A DNA stretch of 64,000 nt from Eretmocerus hayati (taxonomy: Eukaryota > Arthropoda > Insecta > Hymenoptera > Aphelinidae), in contig CM056742.1 in assembly GCA_029851415.1 (NCBI GenBank), forward strand, positions 148,805,121 through 148,869,120. Reading direction: 5' to 3'. Shown here one piece after another: positions 34,087 through 47,596 of the stretch. Made by a program: the position numbers and the translations under genes. How positions within the stretch are numbered: position 1 is the stretch's first letter; each line of letters opens with the position of its first letter. The notes below the pieces were generated by a model. The model saw only the letters and a list, made by a program, of their open reading frames with translations, was not told where the DNA came from and did no database searches.

Positions 34087-34160
34087 AAACGTCGGAGCAT
34101 GCAATGTAGTGGCCCGAGGGCGCAGCCCGAGGGCTACTGCGCATGCTCACTCGTTTTCTA
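34087..34160. repeat. Strong hairpin
   Basis: GAAAACG..GGAGCATGC pairs with GCATGCTC..CGTTTTC, and inside it GTAGTGGCCC pairs with GGGCTACTGC, with a small GC-rich loop. It adjoins repeat copy B and may be a transposon end structure. Confidence 0.7.
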
Positions 34161-34459
34161 GCCTGGGCGGCATTGCGGCATTTTCTGCCCCGGGATCGGG
34201 GCGGAAACCATAGGCTCTTGATGCCAGTGTGCCGAAAAGTGTTTTTTCTCCACTGATAATACACTTTCTCGCACAGTTTGTCGAAAGATACAGTTCGATA
34301 CATAGGTGTAAAACCTACCTTTCACACCCTCGTGTTGGTTCCTACCTTCACCTACGGCTCAGGCCGAAAATCCATTACTCGGGCGCGAAAAAAAGTTTTT
34401 CCACCCTTGTATCGAAATGTACTATTCTGGAGCTGGATGAGAAAATTACACACTTTTCG

Positions 34460-34572
34460 ACATCTTCCGATGCAATTATGCCCTTTTTGAAATTTTCTGT
34501 TGCAATCACGCCTTTTTTGGGATTTTCTAATGCAATTACGCCTTTTTCAAAATTTTCTGATGCAATCATGGC
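34460..34572. repeat. Degenerate tandem repeat, about 33-bp unit
   Basis: About four copies of TGCAAT-A-GCC-TTTTTGAAATTTTCTG. Part of it reads as an open frame (plus strand) with a repeated AITPF.KFSD peptide, an effect of the repeat and not a gene. Similar phrases (ATTACGCC, TAATAACGCCC) lie near 26590-26630. Confidence 0.75.
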
Positions 34573-36944
34573 CTTTACGATCCAAGGTATTTTTGAAGGC
34601 TCGTCACAAGTTCTAGAGGGTGACGGGTTTTGGTTCGAAGGTTCAAAAAAGCGACAGGGCGAAAAAAGGGTGTAACCACCATTACGCCCTTCTTCCACGT
34701 GGCCCCTCAATTGGGTCCACAACATGTACACGTCTAGGTATGAGAAAGAATTCTGCTAATCTCATTTAGCAGCGTATTTCTTCCCGAAAAAAAATTCGCA
34801 TGCTGGACAGCAAAGAACCTAAAGGACAAAATAATACGGACGCTTGGCCCTATCCGAGGACTCTGGATTGACTGACAAGATGAGGGATTCGGTTCTGTAT
34901 TTTTCCCAGCATTCCTTCACCATGATGATTTCTTAAAAATATCCGTAATCATCATCGTTCCTCTTCGTCTGCCCTCGCGCCCGCCCATTTAGACCACGAG
35001 AGACCTCTTGTAAAGAGAGTACTACACGAAGTTGTGTCCGTCCTAACCATCAGACAAGAATATTCAGGTTCATAAGCTAACTGTTCCTCAAGTGACTTTG
35101 ACGCTCATCATCATTTGATGATCTGTGGATAATTTGTCTGAATGAATACGTACTTACTGAACGATGTTTATTCACTTCGACTACATAAGAATGATCGTTC
35201 GTCTTGACCCGTCCTTCAATCTTCACCGTCGAGCATGCAAAATATTTTCTTCTACTAAGAAGGCCGATTTTTGCATCGCCACATATTATCCTCAGTACAG
35301 TGAGTCATTCTCTTACCTTGTATTTTCCTTCGCCTGCATACATTTGTTGCAATGTCGCCGCCCCGGTCGCCGCAGTTTCTCAACCATGGTAACGCCGAAC
35401 TCGAAGAAAAATTTTTTTCTCCACTATGACAAAGTCACCAGCAATGCATGAGCTCACCATGCAGCTAGTCAATATCTTTGATTTGTTTCAAGATCAAAAT
35501 TATTACCAGTCCGAATACCAATCGCAGTAAATTTGAAAAAGCCGAACACTAACTCAAAGTCGGCATTCTCACTCATCATTTTTTCGATTCAAACTGATCT
35601 ATACGGCGACAACTCGTGCGTCAAAACCTAGTGCTTGATGTATGGCTCATACGTGAGACTTGTCATCGGCGCCATACGCCCGCGGAGGAAATGAGTTATC
35701 CAAACAGTTGTCTAATATCGTATAGGCCCATTCTCTGATCAGGTGACCATTAAATTATGTCCTCGCATCGTCAAAGTTATAAACCTAATCCAATGTAGAT
35801 ACAGTTGGCCCATAATAATGATGGTGCCATATTATACGCAAGCTAGTTCTTTCTGGCGCCTGTTAAAAATGAAAGACCGCAGAGTACGTACGTCAGCTGA
35901 ATCAATCAGTAAGATCCGCATCTTTCTTTCTCGCCGTTTTCGGTCCCAAGGAACATGGAAAGAAAAAAATTTTCATTCGAATAATCGGAAATGAAATACG
36001 GCCTCCTGTATCCCGCGATCTCGATCTTCTGCGGGACGCACCTACGTAAGAGAAAAAAAGAAAAAGAACGTCACGGCACGAGTATATGCGGTTGGTGGTG
36101 TTTGTGAATCCAAGCGAGTCAAAGCCATCCAACCCCATCTGCTGAGGCATTTCGAGTAGCCCTGCACTGTATGTATGCCGCGTTTCAATAGCAAACGGAA
36201 GCTGAACGACTTGCTCTTATTGCAGCCCCAGCTTCAGAATCTCGCTAGCAAGAGAAGAACGCGTTGTTGAATTTCAATAAGGCCTTCTCCCGCCTGTGGA
36301 TGCTTGCAGTAGCATTATAACACAGTTTGTGTATGTGGGTGTATGCAAGCTATATATACTCAAGCCACAGAATGCATTGGAAGCTGAGCCAGAAGCAAGG
36401 GAATAAGAGAGGAATTCAATTAAAAACACGAAAGACAATCCTCTTAGAGAGGAAAACGCTAGCAATGCCATTGGACAAAAGCACTGCGGAATTGAATCGC
36501 TTCCGTGCTGCTCCGATGAAGCAAGAAAGAGTCAATAAACAATCGTGCACAAGTCTATCAGAAAAGAGGAAAGGAGAAGAGAAGATGAGGCTGCTGGCGC
36601 GAGAGCAAACAGAAAGCGTCGCGACCCAATTAAAGGGCCGTCGGTTACCGACGCGTCGCCGTACAGTGCAGAACGGAAGTCGGCCAAAGAGAGAACAGCA
36701 AATGCCTCTTTTGCTGTAGCAGTCATTGGCCCCAAAGCACGTTTTCATCTTTGGGGTTGCTTTTTTGCATCATCAGAAATTCCCATACAATACTTGCGTA
36801 TATACCTCCACTTTCCTCTGACGCACGAGCTAAGCGTACATCTCCAAATCCAGATCGGTCATGTCTCCAAAAAATAAATTTGCAGATTCCGAGTTAAGAG
36901 GTATCTCGAAGATGAAGAAGACAGATGATCACAACAAAACGATT
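34573..36944. other. No confident gene
   Basis: Short frames only; a plus frame of 130 codons near 36327-36719 is low-complexity and Lys/Arg-rich with no motif, and the opposite strand is open too. A TATATATA near 36352 and the GC-richer block 36550-36720 could be regulatory. Confidence 0.35.
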
Positions 36945-37758
36945 GGGGTACAAAACTTCCAAACCGAAACTTCCACGGACAAAACTGCCACAAGTCAAAA
37001 GATCCACAGCCCGAAAATGCCACATGGACAAAAGTGTTACATATGCCAAAAAGCCCCTAAATATTCAACATGGTTACCATAAGAGTATGAATCTTATGAA
37101 GGCTAAAATAAAATACATGAAAGCAAACGAGAGTCATTGGAGTGAGATAAAGGGTGTATTTTTATAAGTTTTGCTCCTTTTCGAAAATAAATTTCACAAA
37201 TGGAGGTAAGCAGTCAGTTGCATGATCATAGGATTGAGCATCGCCTCCAAGAATCCCGTTCACCCTTCCACTGTAGCATACAGTTGTAACTCGAGCACTG
37301 CATTCATTTCCAATAAGTTTTTCCCCCTCTGGCACTTGATTCGAGGTAAAGCTATCCACTCAGGTGTAAATATCGAATTTCCCCTAATTATCTCAACCTC
37401 CGTCCCGCTGATTTTGAAAACAGTTACTTTCGGGCCAAAAAAAACACTTGAAAAATTTTGATCAGTTCGATGATTGTCCATGTCCAAAATACAGGTTGTG
37501 AGCGACTCTGATGCCGCTGAAACACTGCAAACCATGCATTGTGAAAAAAATGGAATTTTTGAATTCTTGTTCGAATTTTAACGTTCTTAATGTATTTGAA
37601 TGAATATTTGAAAAATGGTGTCACTTTTATCTCGCGTATGTTATTTATTGGGAACTTTTGTCCAGTGGCACTTCTTTACTGTGGAACTTGAGTCCTGTGG
37701 CGCTTTTTATCGTGGAAGTTATGTCCTTCGGAAGTTTTGGACAGGCAGTTTTGTCCCC
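36945..37758. mobile_element. Putative inverted-repeat element with GGACAAAACT-CC motif clusters
   Basis: At the left, phrases such as ACAAAACTTCCAAACC, CTTCCACGGACAAAACTGCC and CATGGACAAAAGTG follow one another. At the right (37651-37758) the same phrases occur in complement (GGAACTTTTGTCCAGTGGC, GGAAGTTTTGGACAGGCAG, TTTTGTCCCC). So two clusters of about 110 bp face each other around 580 bp that contain a minus-strand open region (37162-37535). I cannot name the family. Confidence 0.5.
37162..37535 (-). pseudogene. Unrecognised minus-strand coding-like region, probably frameshifted
   Basis: Two overlapping minus frames read sensibly one after the other. The first runs after a possible acceptor (GGTTTGCAG at about 37528) through HRTDQNFSSVFFGPKVTVF to about 37345. 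The second, shifted, continues as NQVPEGEKLIGNECSARV...CLPPFVKFIF to a TAA at 37162. A one-base shift would join them. The composition is protein-like, but I do not recognise a family. It sits between the two inverted motif clusters and could be a remnant of a captured gene. Confidence 0.28.
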
Positions 37759-40700
37759 AAACCCAAAGAAACGAATAAACCAAATCGTCAGTCCTGAGAA
37801 AATGTTATATGTGAGTGTTTGTTATCCTAGTGAAAAATGAAACTTATGGTACATGTGTGCGAGAAATTTTCAACATCCAAGGATGATTCCAACGATCGCC
37901 TCCGGCTCGAGCTAACGAGCTAAACAGAATTTTTTGGTCTGTGGAAATCGACTTTCCTGACATCGTATATGAAGTGTACTATTTCCAAGCATTTTTCTCC
38001 AGTCTTTCGGCCCCACTATATAAAAATAAAATTTGTTCACATTTTGAGATTTAAGTAATGGGCAATACAAGACCAAAATGATAATCTCATGCTTTGTCCC
38101 AAATTTCAACTGGATTTTGGCTTGTTTTCACTCATCAGAAATACCTCATGGGAATTATATTGAACTCAAATCGTTTTCATTTGCCATCGATGAATCTCGA
38201 TTGGTTCCACGTTCAGGCATTTATACCAGTTCAACAAGTCGATTGTGAGTTCCTTTCCCATTTCTTTGCTTATCTATCGATACTTTAGACATTGTACAGT
38301 CGATTTTTTTATAATTTATACAAGGAGTAGGATTGTATGCAAGGAAGCCGATGAAACTCGCAGCTATTATTGACAGATACCCGTGTTATTTTTTACGGCA
38401 TGTGTGAGTTATATCTGCGAACCCCATTAACTTTTCTACAGGGTTACTAAGATAATTTTTTGTTCTGATTCAACATGTTGACAGAGGTTTGAGCGCGCGA
38501 AACGGGATAGAGCAAAATCTGCAAGTTTCGTTGGAATGACCAATATCTACTTTCCTCCCGGGCTCATGATTTATACTTGCAAAGCACGCGTAGGGGTTTG
38601 GATCTCTGTCACCACAGATGAGATGGAATCGGCTGAGTCAGCTCGCGCGTATTATTCAGATCGGGAAAAATGTCCAATCCTACTGTCGAGTACACACAGT
38701 ATATATTTGATCGGGGAGCTTATATTCCACATGGCAGCGTTGGCTCGGTCACGTTTTTCGGACATTTCCATGCGATTTGCATTTGGATCGATCGATACTG
38801 TTCCTTCCTATATCCGCGAGCAAGGACAAATTCCTGATGATTAGCTCTTGATGTATGTGGGCCCACGCGCGCACTTTTTTTTCTTCGCACCTTTTACCGA
38901 ACTGACGATTTAGCAGATTTTATGGAGCTGAAAGGTGTGTAATATGGACGATGAGCAGAGCAGGAAAACCGCGACGAGTCGTGAGTCAGAGAGATAACCA
39001 GAGCTGAGTCTGAGCTTGCTCTCAAGGGCTTATATTCGCACGCGTCCCGATCTCTAATATCCCCCGCAGTATATATTAGATTCTTTTTTATTTTACCAAT
39101 TCGACGATATCTGCTACGGTACGAGTGAGATGTTCGATGCACTTATACGAGCTTACGCGATCCCAAAGACATTTTTCTTATTGCATACTTGTTGGTCAAC
39201 GCAATATAAGCGCGACTGACTCAAGACGATCGTGAGTTTTTTTGTAAATTGAACGCCTTGGCGCCGATGAGAGGGCTCATTGATTTTTTTCTTCTTCTAT
39301 TAAATAACTCGTGTGTTATCGATGATACTGCGCGCGTATGTGTTTGTCGGTTTATAAGGCGGGATGCGACCGGTTGCGAATTTTCTACACGTATTTGGTG
39401 ACATTTGCTTTTATCAATCTTTTGTTTGGGACATGCGCTTGCGTGTTATGAAAAAGACATTTTGGTAGTTAAGAAATTGTTAAAAAAATTGTCATGATGT
39501 TAATACGTGACTGAAAGAGTTTTATTGAAAGAGTATATGAGTATGTGCGTGACCGAGGTGAATTAGCGAGATCGACAACATTCTGGCATCAGAATCGCGT
39601 GTTGTACGTGCCGTGAAAATTATGGTGAATACAAGGAATCCGATATTAATCTTGATTCTCGTTACATTGGGTTGTGTGATCGATTTTATGATCGACTCAA
39701 ATATAAAGCACGGGAAAAATTCAAATCAAATTCTGTTCCCGCGGAAACTCGTTTTCAAGCTTGTTTTTCTCGCGCATTCTTCTGGTCTCTGATGATGGAA
39801 GAAAAAAGGCGGTTAATCAGAGAAAGATAGTATTCAAAGGATTTTATGAGGGTAATGTCAGGCAATGTCAGAGGTGTGGTTTTTCTTGACGTCTGTTGTT
39901 CCGTGGAAAGTTAACGTATACGACCTTGCGATCCATCGAAATTTTACGAATTTGTAAACGATAAGCATCTGCTCACGTGTACAAAATTAAAACCTGTACA
40001 AAGTCTCTTTTGCTTCTCATTAATGAGAATTCCCATCTGCATATCTTTCGACGTCAATTTTCCTTGATTTGAAGAATTTACATCCGTCACAAGCAGAGTC
40101 TACGATCGCAATCGAACAAATTTAAATCATTCAACGAGTCATTCACACTGTAGATTCGATTCTCACGTAAATCGGTTTATTTTTGTTCCATTATGTGGGA
40201 CATTCTTGAGTTAATTTCTCGACGGTATAGCGATGCTCCCACGTTTGCCTTTATCTCGAAGAATTTCAGTACTACTTGATTATAACGATTGTCATGAAAG
40301 AGCGTTTTCGAATTTATGGCAACGTTCAAACTGAAATAAAACACATAGAAGCTTTCGGTGAAATATTTTGATTTCAAACAACTTCTTGTAGTGAAAAAAG
40401 TCCTCAAAGAGAATGGTCCTTTTCCCGAAATAATAAAAATTCTCCAGCTACGTATATATTGTCGTCATGTATGTTGTTATTTTGGATGACAAGATTTTCG
40501 ATACTCAGAAAATACTATAGTTCTCGGATTAGAAACAGATAAGTTAAGATCGAAAAATTGTTGGCATACTTCTTAAATATATAATAAAAATATCTACATT
40601 ATTGATGAAGTTATTACAGGATCTGGACGATAATATGGCCAAGTCTATATCGGTATACACTTCTTTCTCCAAATCACTCGTAGCTATTCCATATTTGAGT

Positions 40701-43700
40701 AGTTCCGTTGAAACTTGAACATTTGGAGGCCGAAAATGTGTCAACCCCAAATCCCAGTTCGGAAGGTTCCGACAAGTATTTTTCGACTTTTTCAAACATA
40801 TAATGTATAATTTAACTCGCGCACGGATTTAAAAATGTACACCAATCGATACTATAAGTATATAACAAGGATAACGCGGTAGTGGCGCACTGAACCTGAC
40901 ATTTTGAGTGGCACACGGATCCTGACATTTGGCCCTAAAATTGATCTCCCGGCCAACCGATTCCAGCTACAGTCTTGAGATTTTGGGTATTTAATTAAGC
41001 CATCAGATATATACTTTGAAAAGAACTGACTAGGGCCTCCGTAATCTCGCGTTTGAGGGTCGCACTAGTACCACACGGAACTGACCAAAAAATTTAGCAA
41101 AACCAGATTTTGCGGGAAAGAGTTCCGCAAAGTATGAGAATCAATTTTTTTCGGAATCCTGAGGCATGGAAAAGTTGCACCTGACAATTTACTTTAAGAA
41201 TCAGTTTTTGCGGAAAAGTGTAGAATGAGGCAAATTCACTTTTATCGAGGAAAACTGAGCGAGTAAAATTCCAAGTAAAACCTCGCCACAAATTGTATGT
41301 GCTCCGCGCACATGCAAAAACTGGTCTTTGATATTTGATGTATTTGCCCGACCGAATCTTAAACGAGCCCCACTGCGGCGCTTCACGCTCACAAAGTCCG
41401 AAAAAAAGGAAAACCACGACGCACGGAACTGACATTTTGACCCCTTTTTCGATGATAATTTTTTTGGAAGGCCCTGGATTGCGAAACTAATGATTGCGCC
41501 AAAAAGAGCACCAAAAATACGTCGCAATTTATACGACCGTGCTCGCAAATGACTTGTACGAATTTTTTCCCAAGCGTTTTAAGGGTTCGTACAAGCAGGC
41601 ACACATTATTTCAAAGTTTCCACAGAACTACTCATTTAGGATTCTCACCTAACTATCCCTGAGGTTCTAGTGTTTTTGCAAGAATTTATATTATGTAATA
41701 TGTAGTGGCTGTAATAAATGGCTATGGAATAAATGGCCATTGCTGTGTAGCATTACATAGTACATTATTGTTCTAGGCGCGCAAGCCCAGTCCGGCGGAC
41801 GCCAGGATAGTTTGTTCCTCGAACGAAGCGAGGGAATTACGTTTCCGTGCCCCAATGGGTCTCATGCGAGCTCAGGCCAATCATGATTTTTCATTATTAA
41901 AACCCTAGAACCGCGTTCGTGAATGAACTTTCGCCAAATTTGTTATCAGCAAAAAACCACAGCCATTTCTAGAGTTTCCGTTCGGTAATCAATCAAATTG
42001 CTATCAGAAGGTATATTAAACTTGGAATTATTTAGATTCCAACTATCACAACCTTTCTGATACAACTCTGAAAGTTCGCGGATCTCTCAATGAGAATTTG
42101 ATTTCTCAAGTAAAAGAACTGCACATCCAGAAACTGGTTGGCCTTTTATGTGTTCGAAATGAGCCATTTTCATTCAATTCTGTAGAAATTCGATTCTGGT
42201 ATGCTTTTTTGCAGTTTACCGATGACTTAATTCCTCTACTTTCTCCCATATTGTACAACCAAATCGCAATTTCGACTAAAGCAAATTTTTCAATCAAACC
42301 GCTAGGGATCCCCGTATAAATAACCCTGCAGAATATGATGAAAAACACTCGATGCTCAAGCTTTTCTACCAAGTAAGTCCGGAATGACAAGACATATTGG
42401 AAAATTCCATCTTCGTTCGTCTTTGGCTTTTCCATCATATTCTATAGAGGGGGTGAAGGAGCTCGTGAGATTTCTCGAGAATTTAATTTTCCAACAGAAA
42501 ATCCAGTCACCCTATTCCGCACGATGAACATCAGAATTGCTCAAAGGAACAGAGTACCAAAGAGAGGAGAATATTGACGTACGATATTTAGGCTTCAAGT
42601 TTCGATCTGGAAATACCGTATCGGTGAAGTAACGAAAAAAAAAAAAAAACTTCGTAACTCTCATCATTAAACGTTATAGCGTGGCTAGAATTGATTGACA
42701 ACCGATAAATATCTTTCGATATCAGCATACATCTCGCGTTTCGGAAAATCAAAATAATTATGTAGATCTTCCCCCCATCTGGCCGGTCGATCATCAACCT
42801 CTGAAAACTTTCCATCAATAACAAGATTTTTCGATCTGCCGGAACACAGAATATTGATCTCTCAATTAAACACGAGATTTCGCAAGAGAATTGGAATACC
42901 GATACGATTTACGACTAACGATCCGCTAAATTCCGGGACGGTGATGGCGGTGGCGGCGGCAGCGCAATTAAATCGAGAGCACCATCAGTAGAGGGCGTTT
43001 GCATGTGCAAATCATCGGCGCCATTGCCACGTCCGCCGCGAGCAAACGATTATTACCCTTGCGCGATAAATCGGCAAAAGGTCGACTTTACTCAGGGTCT
43101 ATAATTAGCCTCGAGATACTTATACCCTGCTTGCTGGGCTCGGAGCGTAAGTGAAAAATCGATGGGTAAAAAGGAGGTAAAAAAAAGCACTTACACTCGC
43201 AGAGAGATGCATCGTATGCACGCGCGTAAGTACTTAACGCAAATTCCTCCCGCGCAATGCTCTCGTTGCTTATTAGGTATTTCTCTCAAAGTGCTATAAA
43301 TATACGAGGCTCGCGGATATAAGAAGATCGCAATACAAAATATAAATCGGACATCGTTGCAAAGAAACCGGCTTCGTACTTATATTGGATTGATTTTTAC
43401 AGAGTTCACGAAACTGCTTCCGAAAAGTCCATGATATGCGTACGCGGATATGTGCAAAAGCTCGACACCGTACATCACACTTGCAATTTTTCCTCGTTAT
43501 TCATTTTACACTCTCAGCGGGAGGATTATATAGGGATATAATAATTATATGCCGCGCGAGAATTCAAAAGTGGCGCCCGTCGGGAGAGAGCGTCGCGCCG
43601 TTGCAGCCGATCAGCTCCGCCCGTTCGTCCTTCCAAAGGACGTTCGCCCACACACGTATACACATTTCAAATACATTTAAACTTTGAATAAGATTCTCCA
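37759..43700. other. Gene-poor stretch, no supported gene
   Basis: Open frames here are short, lack splice partners and show no motifs. Loose repeats of CACGGAACTGACATTTTGA type occur at about 40883-40935, 41071-41095 and 41418-41445. The block 42930-43080 is GC-richer (GGCGGTGGCGGCGGC) and carries GATAAATCGGC phrases also seen at 12555; it could be conserved non-coding DNA. A poly-A run lies near 42634-42649. Confidence 0.4.
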
Positions 43701-44015
43701 ATGTATACGTACAGGTTTACATACTCTCCGTGGCAGGCCCTAATTAATCGAATCTCACGTGTTTGTAGCAGATCTTCCGTTGTTGTTTTGATGTACCCTT
43801 ACTCAATCTTCGTTTGGTCGTTGACCCGTGTTTTTCGAGGCCATCCTTGTCCGATTATGGTCCTTTGGGCTCATCCCGGTATGAAACCTCAAACCTTTTT
43901 CTCAAGGCTGATATCGGGACATTTGATCTTTTCGATTCGATCCTTTTCGAGGTGCGATGCAAAAAAGAAGAAGGAAAGAAAGGTAAAGAAAGGGGTCCGA
44001 TGGAATTCGGCCCTG

Positions 44016-44039
44016 TTTGTTGTTGTTGTTGTTGTTGTG
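44016..44039. repeat. (GTT)n microsatellite
   Basis: About seven GTT units; frames crossing it give runs of Cys, Val or Leu on the plus strand and Gln on the minus strand, without other coding support. Confidence 0.85.
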
Positions 44040-44589
44040 TGCATATAAGGCCATCCATAAATTACTTCAGAGTATGAGAGGGGGAAATTTTCAGATTTTT
44101 TTTTTACAATCAGGTTGGACAGATGTACCGTCTTATATGAATGTTTTTGAGGTCGTTATGAATGATTTGGGTTGTTTGTCCAAGGGGGTTGGTGGATTTT
44201 GGCAAATAATTTCAATGTGTGGGTATTCTGGACTATTTTTTATTTTGGCCTATTTAGCCAACGTTTTGACGATTTCAGTATCGGCCTCTTTAGGGCGGAC
44301 TTGATTGGATACACTCAGGTATCTGTCCACCCTCTAATAGGCACGTTGAACCGGTGTGTCCACAGTCGGCTACTTCTTGGACTCGTTTGGCGATTTGTAC
44401 GTATCCCTGGTCTCTCTTGATTGCATTTCCATTATCACCATTAAAATTAAAATAATGAAAAGCCCAGCCAAAATTTGTCCGTCAGCATTTTGCGTATCGG
44501 GTTGCCTATGTTGAGGGGGTGAAGCGTGATGGATGGCCGTATGGGCCATGGGTGGGTGGGTTGGTAGGTAGGTGAATGGATGGATGAGT

Positions 44590-45060
44590 GAATGAGATTT
44601 GAGGAATGAGGTGTGAGGAACGAGTTATGTGAAAAGAATTATGAGGAGTGAGTTATGAGGGGTGAGTTATGAGGAATGAGTCATGAGGAGTGAGTTATGA
44701 GGAACGAGTTATGAGGAACGAGTCATAGGGGATGTTTATGAGGGATGAGTTATGAGGAACCAGTTATGAAGAATGAGTTATGAGGAATGAGTCACGAGGA
44801 ATTAGTTATGGAGAGTGAGTTATGAGGAACGAGTTATGAGGAACGAGTCATGAGAGATGTTTATGAGGGATGAGTTATGAGGAACCAGTTATGAGGAATG
44901 AGTTATGAGGAGGGAGTTATGGAGAATGAGTCACGAGGAATTAGTTATGGAGAGTGAGTTATGAGGGACGATTTATGAGGAACGAGCTGTGAGGAATGAG
45001 TTATGAGGAGCGTCGTATGAAGAACGGGGTGTAAGGAACGAGCTATGAGGAACGAGATGT
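44590..45060. repeat. Minisatellite, GAGTTATGAGGAAC type
   Basis: About thirty degenerate copies of a 14-15 bp unit (GAGTTATGAGGAAC, GAGTCATGAGGAGT and variants). A longer block is itself duplicated: phrases around 44720-44800 return near 44845-44925. Found only in copy 2. Confidence 0.88.
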
Positions 45061-45089
45061 AGCACTGGGAATAAAGATGCTGGAATCTC

Positions 45090-45640
45090 GTCCAACTTGT
45101 CTGGTCTAATTTAGTTTAGTTTGTTCTGGTGCGGTCTGGTTAGGTTTTATTTGGTCTTACTCGGTCTAGCTTGGTCTCATTTGGTCTATTTCGGTGAAGT
45201 GGGGTATATTTGGGTCTAGATCGGTCTAATTCGGTCTCATTCGGTTTACTTTGGTCAAATTGGGTGTAGGTTAGTCTAGAACGGTCTAATTTGGTCTAGT
45301 TTAATCTAGTATCGTCTAGTCCGATCTAGTTTCTTTTAGTTGGATCTAGTTCTTTCTAAATGAGTCTAATTCAGTCTAGTTCGATGCAGTCAAGTCTAGT
45401 TCGGTAAAATTCAATCTAATTCGGTTTTGTTATGTCCGATCAAGTTTAGTTCGGTCCAGCTCGGCCCAGTTCGTCGTAGTTCGATCTAGTTTGATCTATT
45501 TTGAGATGATTTGGACAATCTCGGTCTTGTTCGGTGTAGTTAGGTTCAGTTCGATATTCTTCGGTCTACTGCGATCTAGTTTTATCTAATTCGGCTTACT
45601 TCGGTCTTATTAAGACTAGCTCATCAGTAAAATCTTCTTC
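45090..45640. repeat. Minisatellite, TCGGTCTAGT type
   Basis: Roughly fifty degenerate copies of a 10-bp unit (TCTAGTTCGG). It has the same unit as 7190-7500 (inverted) and 50815-51310. Confidence 0.88.
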
Positions 45641-46109
45641 ACTGATATTAATACTCCGTGGTCACCCGAGGGTCAGTGTCAATGGTGCAGTCGCCGTGGG
45701 CTGAGAATCAGTCCGAGTCTCTGGTTTTATGCAGGGTCTTTTATTCATTCCTACGCCACACAGACAACAGCGCCCAACCCGCGAATCAACTCTTATTTTT
45801 CAGGTTACCAACGACTGTTAATACCAGTGTTGATAGTTCGGGCCTTCAATTTAGCCAAGACAGCCGTTTCGAAAATTGAGAACAATACATTTGAATTGTT
45901 TAATTCTATATATCTCTCAGCAAGGATAACTCAAGATAATACCATTTTTGCAAACTTCATGAGAAACTTCTACCTGGCATCTTGAACCGATCACCAATCA
46001 TCATTTTACGACCATCATTATTAAACTACAAAAGCATTTCAGGAGCCACTGACTTATCAAGGACATTTACAAGCCGAACGGGTGGTAGCGAGTGCGGCAA
46101 TAACGCTAG

Positions 46110-47554
46110 TAACAAATAATTTCCCTTTAGATTTTGCGATGCAGTTCAATACCAAATAGCATGTATAGCATTTGAAGTCCCGACCAGTGATACTATATCT
46201 AAATAACATATAGATGATGGTGAATCGTGAGAAATCGTTTCAATTCAACTTTTCTGACTCGGTTGTAAAACTCAATATTGTATACTCTGAAGAGACTGAT
46301 ACTGAAATCGGCGAGACGTTGGCTAAACATGCCAAAATAAAGAACGATCAGGAATACCGACTCATTGGAATTAATCGTTAAAAAAGTTTTTGAGGTCGGT
46401 CTATCTCACTTCTAGATCGATTCTCAAGAAGAATTGCTAAAAATCTTAGCTGTCTGATTGATCGTGTTCTACATATACGAATTGTGTTTTGCTCATGAAA
46501 GATCGTCAAAATCTCACCAAAAACCTCTCTCATATTATAAAGGAATACTAAAACCTGATGAAATTTGAAGTTAGTATCGACCAATATTTAGATAAAATTA
46601 AGATTATTTTGTATATGTTGATAAAATATACTAAAAGTGAATTCTCCGAACAACAAGATGAAAGACTCGTTCGTGGTGATGACTTTTACCAATAAGTAGA
46701 CGAAAACCAAATTTATAATGTACTACCTGACGGTGGGGTGTTACAAAATTCTATGGAAGCGTGGATGAAATGTACTTCGACCGAGGATTGTAGACTGATT
46801 TTACAATTTACATCCCTTCATTATGGTCAATAAGTAACTTTTTCCCAGATGCACGAATAGATTAATGATGATATTACGTAATACGGGGGGGGGGAGTTAC
46901 TCAGGGGCGGGTCACTTAAATGTCACGAGTTCTTATGAAGGGGAGGAAGAGGAGGGGAGGATCAATAAACTGTAATCTTCCACTTACATAATTTATGGAG
47001 GTCCCCTACGAAAGGGTACGTGTTGCATCAGTTTTACACACCAAAAAGATGAGTTTCTGAGGTTTGAAAGGTGCATACGTCTGGATTGTATACACTGACG
47101 CCTGAGGGGCCGTTGGACTCTCGTGACGCGCGAACCGCTTCTCAAGAATTTTTTTGGAATTTCTTAACAGACTGAGAATTGAGGAAGATGAGGTACGATG
47201 ATCCCTCTTGTATTTGTAAACAAATCAATTTACCGGACGTATAAGAGAAGACACACTCCGTCAGCTGGTATATATATAATAATCGTGCAAAAATTCGGAT
47301 AAACCAGAGTGCCGAAATAATTGCACCGAATGACGCATTCGCATGTGGGATACCCCTTACTTTTTTTTGCACTTTTTTTGCATGTGTCAGTTGATGCATC
47401 TCAGAGAACGAAGAGGTTATTAACACTCGGATAATTTTCGGAAACGTTGCTGCGCACAAACACGCATTCCTTTAATCGGAATCAGGATTGACCGGATTTT
47501 AGAAATTCCCACACGATTTGTCGAGCTTTAACAAAATAAGGATCCATATTAGGT

Positions 47555-47596
<42 letters not shown>

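Larger units (their letters stand above)
44464..46109 (+). mobile_element. Minisatellite-carrying dispersed repeat, copy 2 (longest)
   Basis: It starts at CCAGCCAAAATTTGTCC, like copy 3 (50677). It continues with a GGTGAAG...ATGG-TGG-CGTATGG segment, a GATGGATG-rich stretch, a 14-bp array, the 10-bp CTAGTTCGGT array and a unique 3' block ending AATAACGCTAG at 46109. The 3' block matches copy 1 over several hundred bases and copy 3 over about 170. No open frame of note. The shared terminus CTAG followed by T resembles a Helitron 3' end, but I see no clear terminal hairpin. Confidence 0.78.

Noticed and set aside
41094..41604. Overlapping minus-strand frames of 71-115 codons
   Set aside because: No start context, splice sites or motifs; they overlap degenerate CACGGAACTGACATT repeats.
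44590..45640. Regular short repeats that might suggest a CRISPR array or telomere
   Set aside because: The units are contiguous and degenerate without unique spacers, and are not TTAGG; they are minisatellites within a dispersed repeat.
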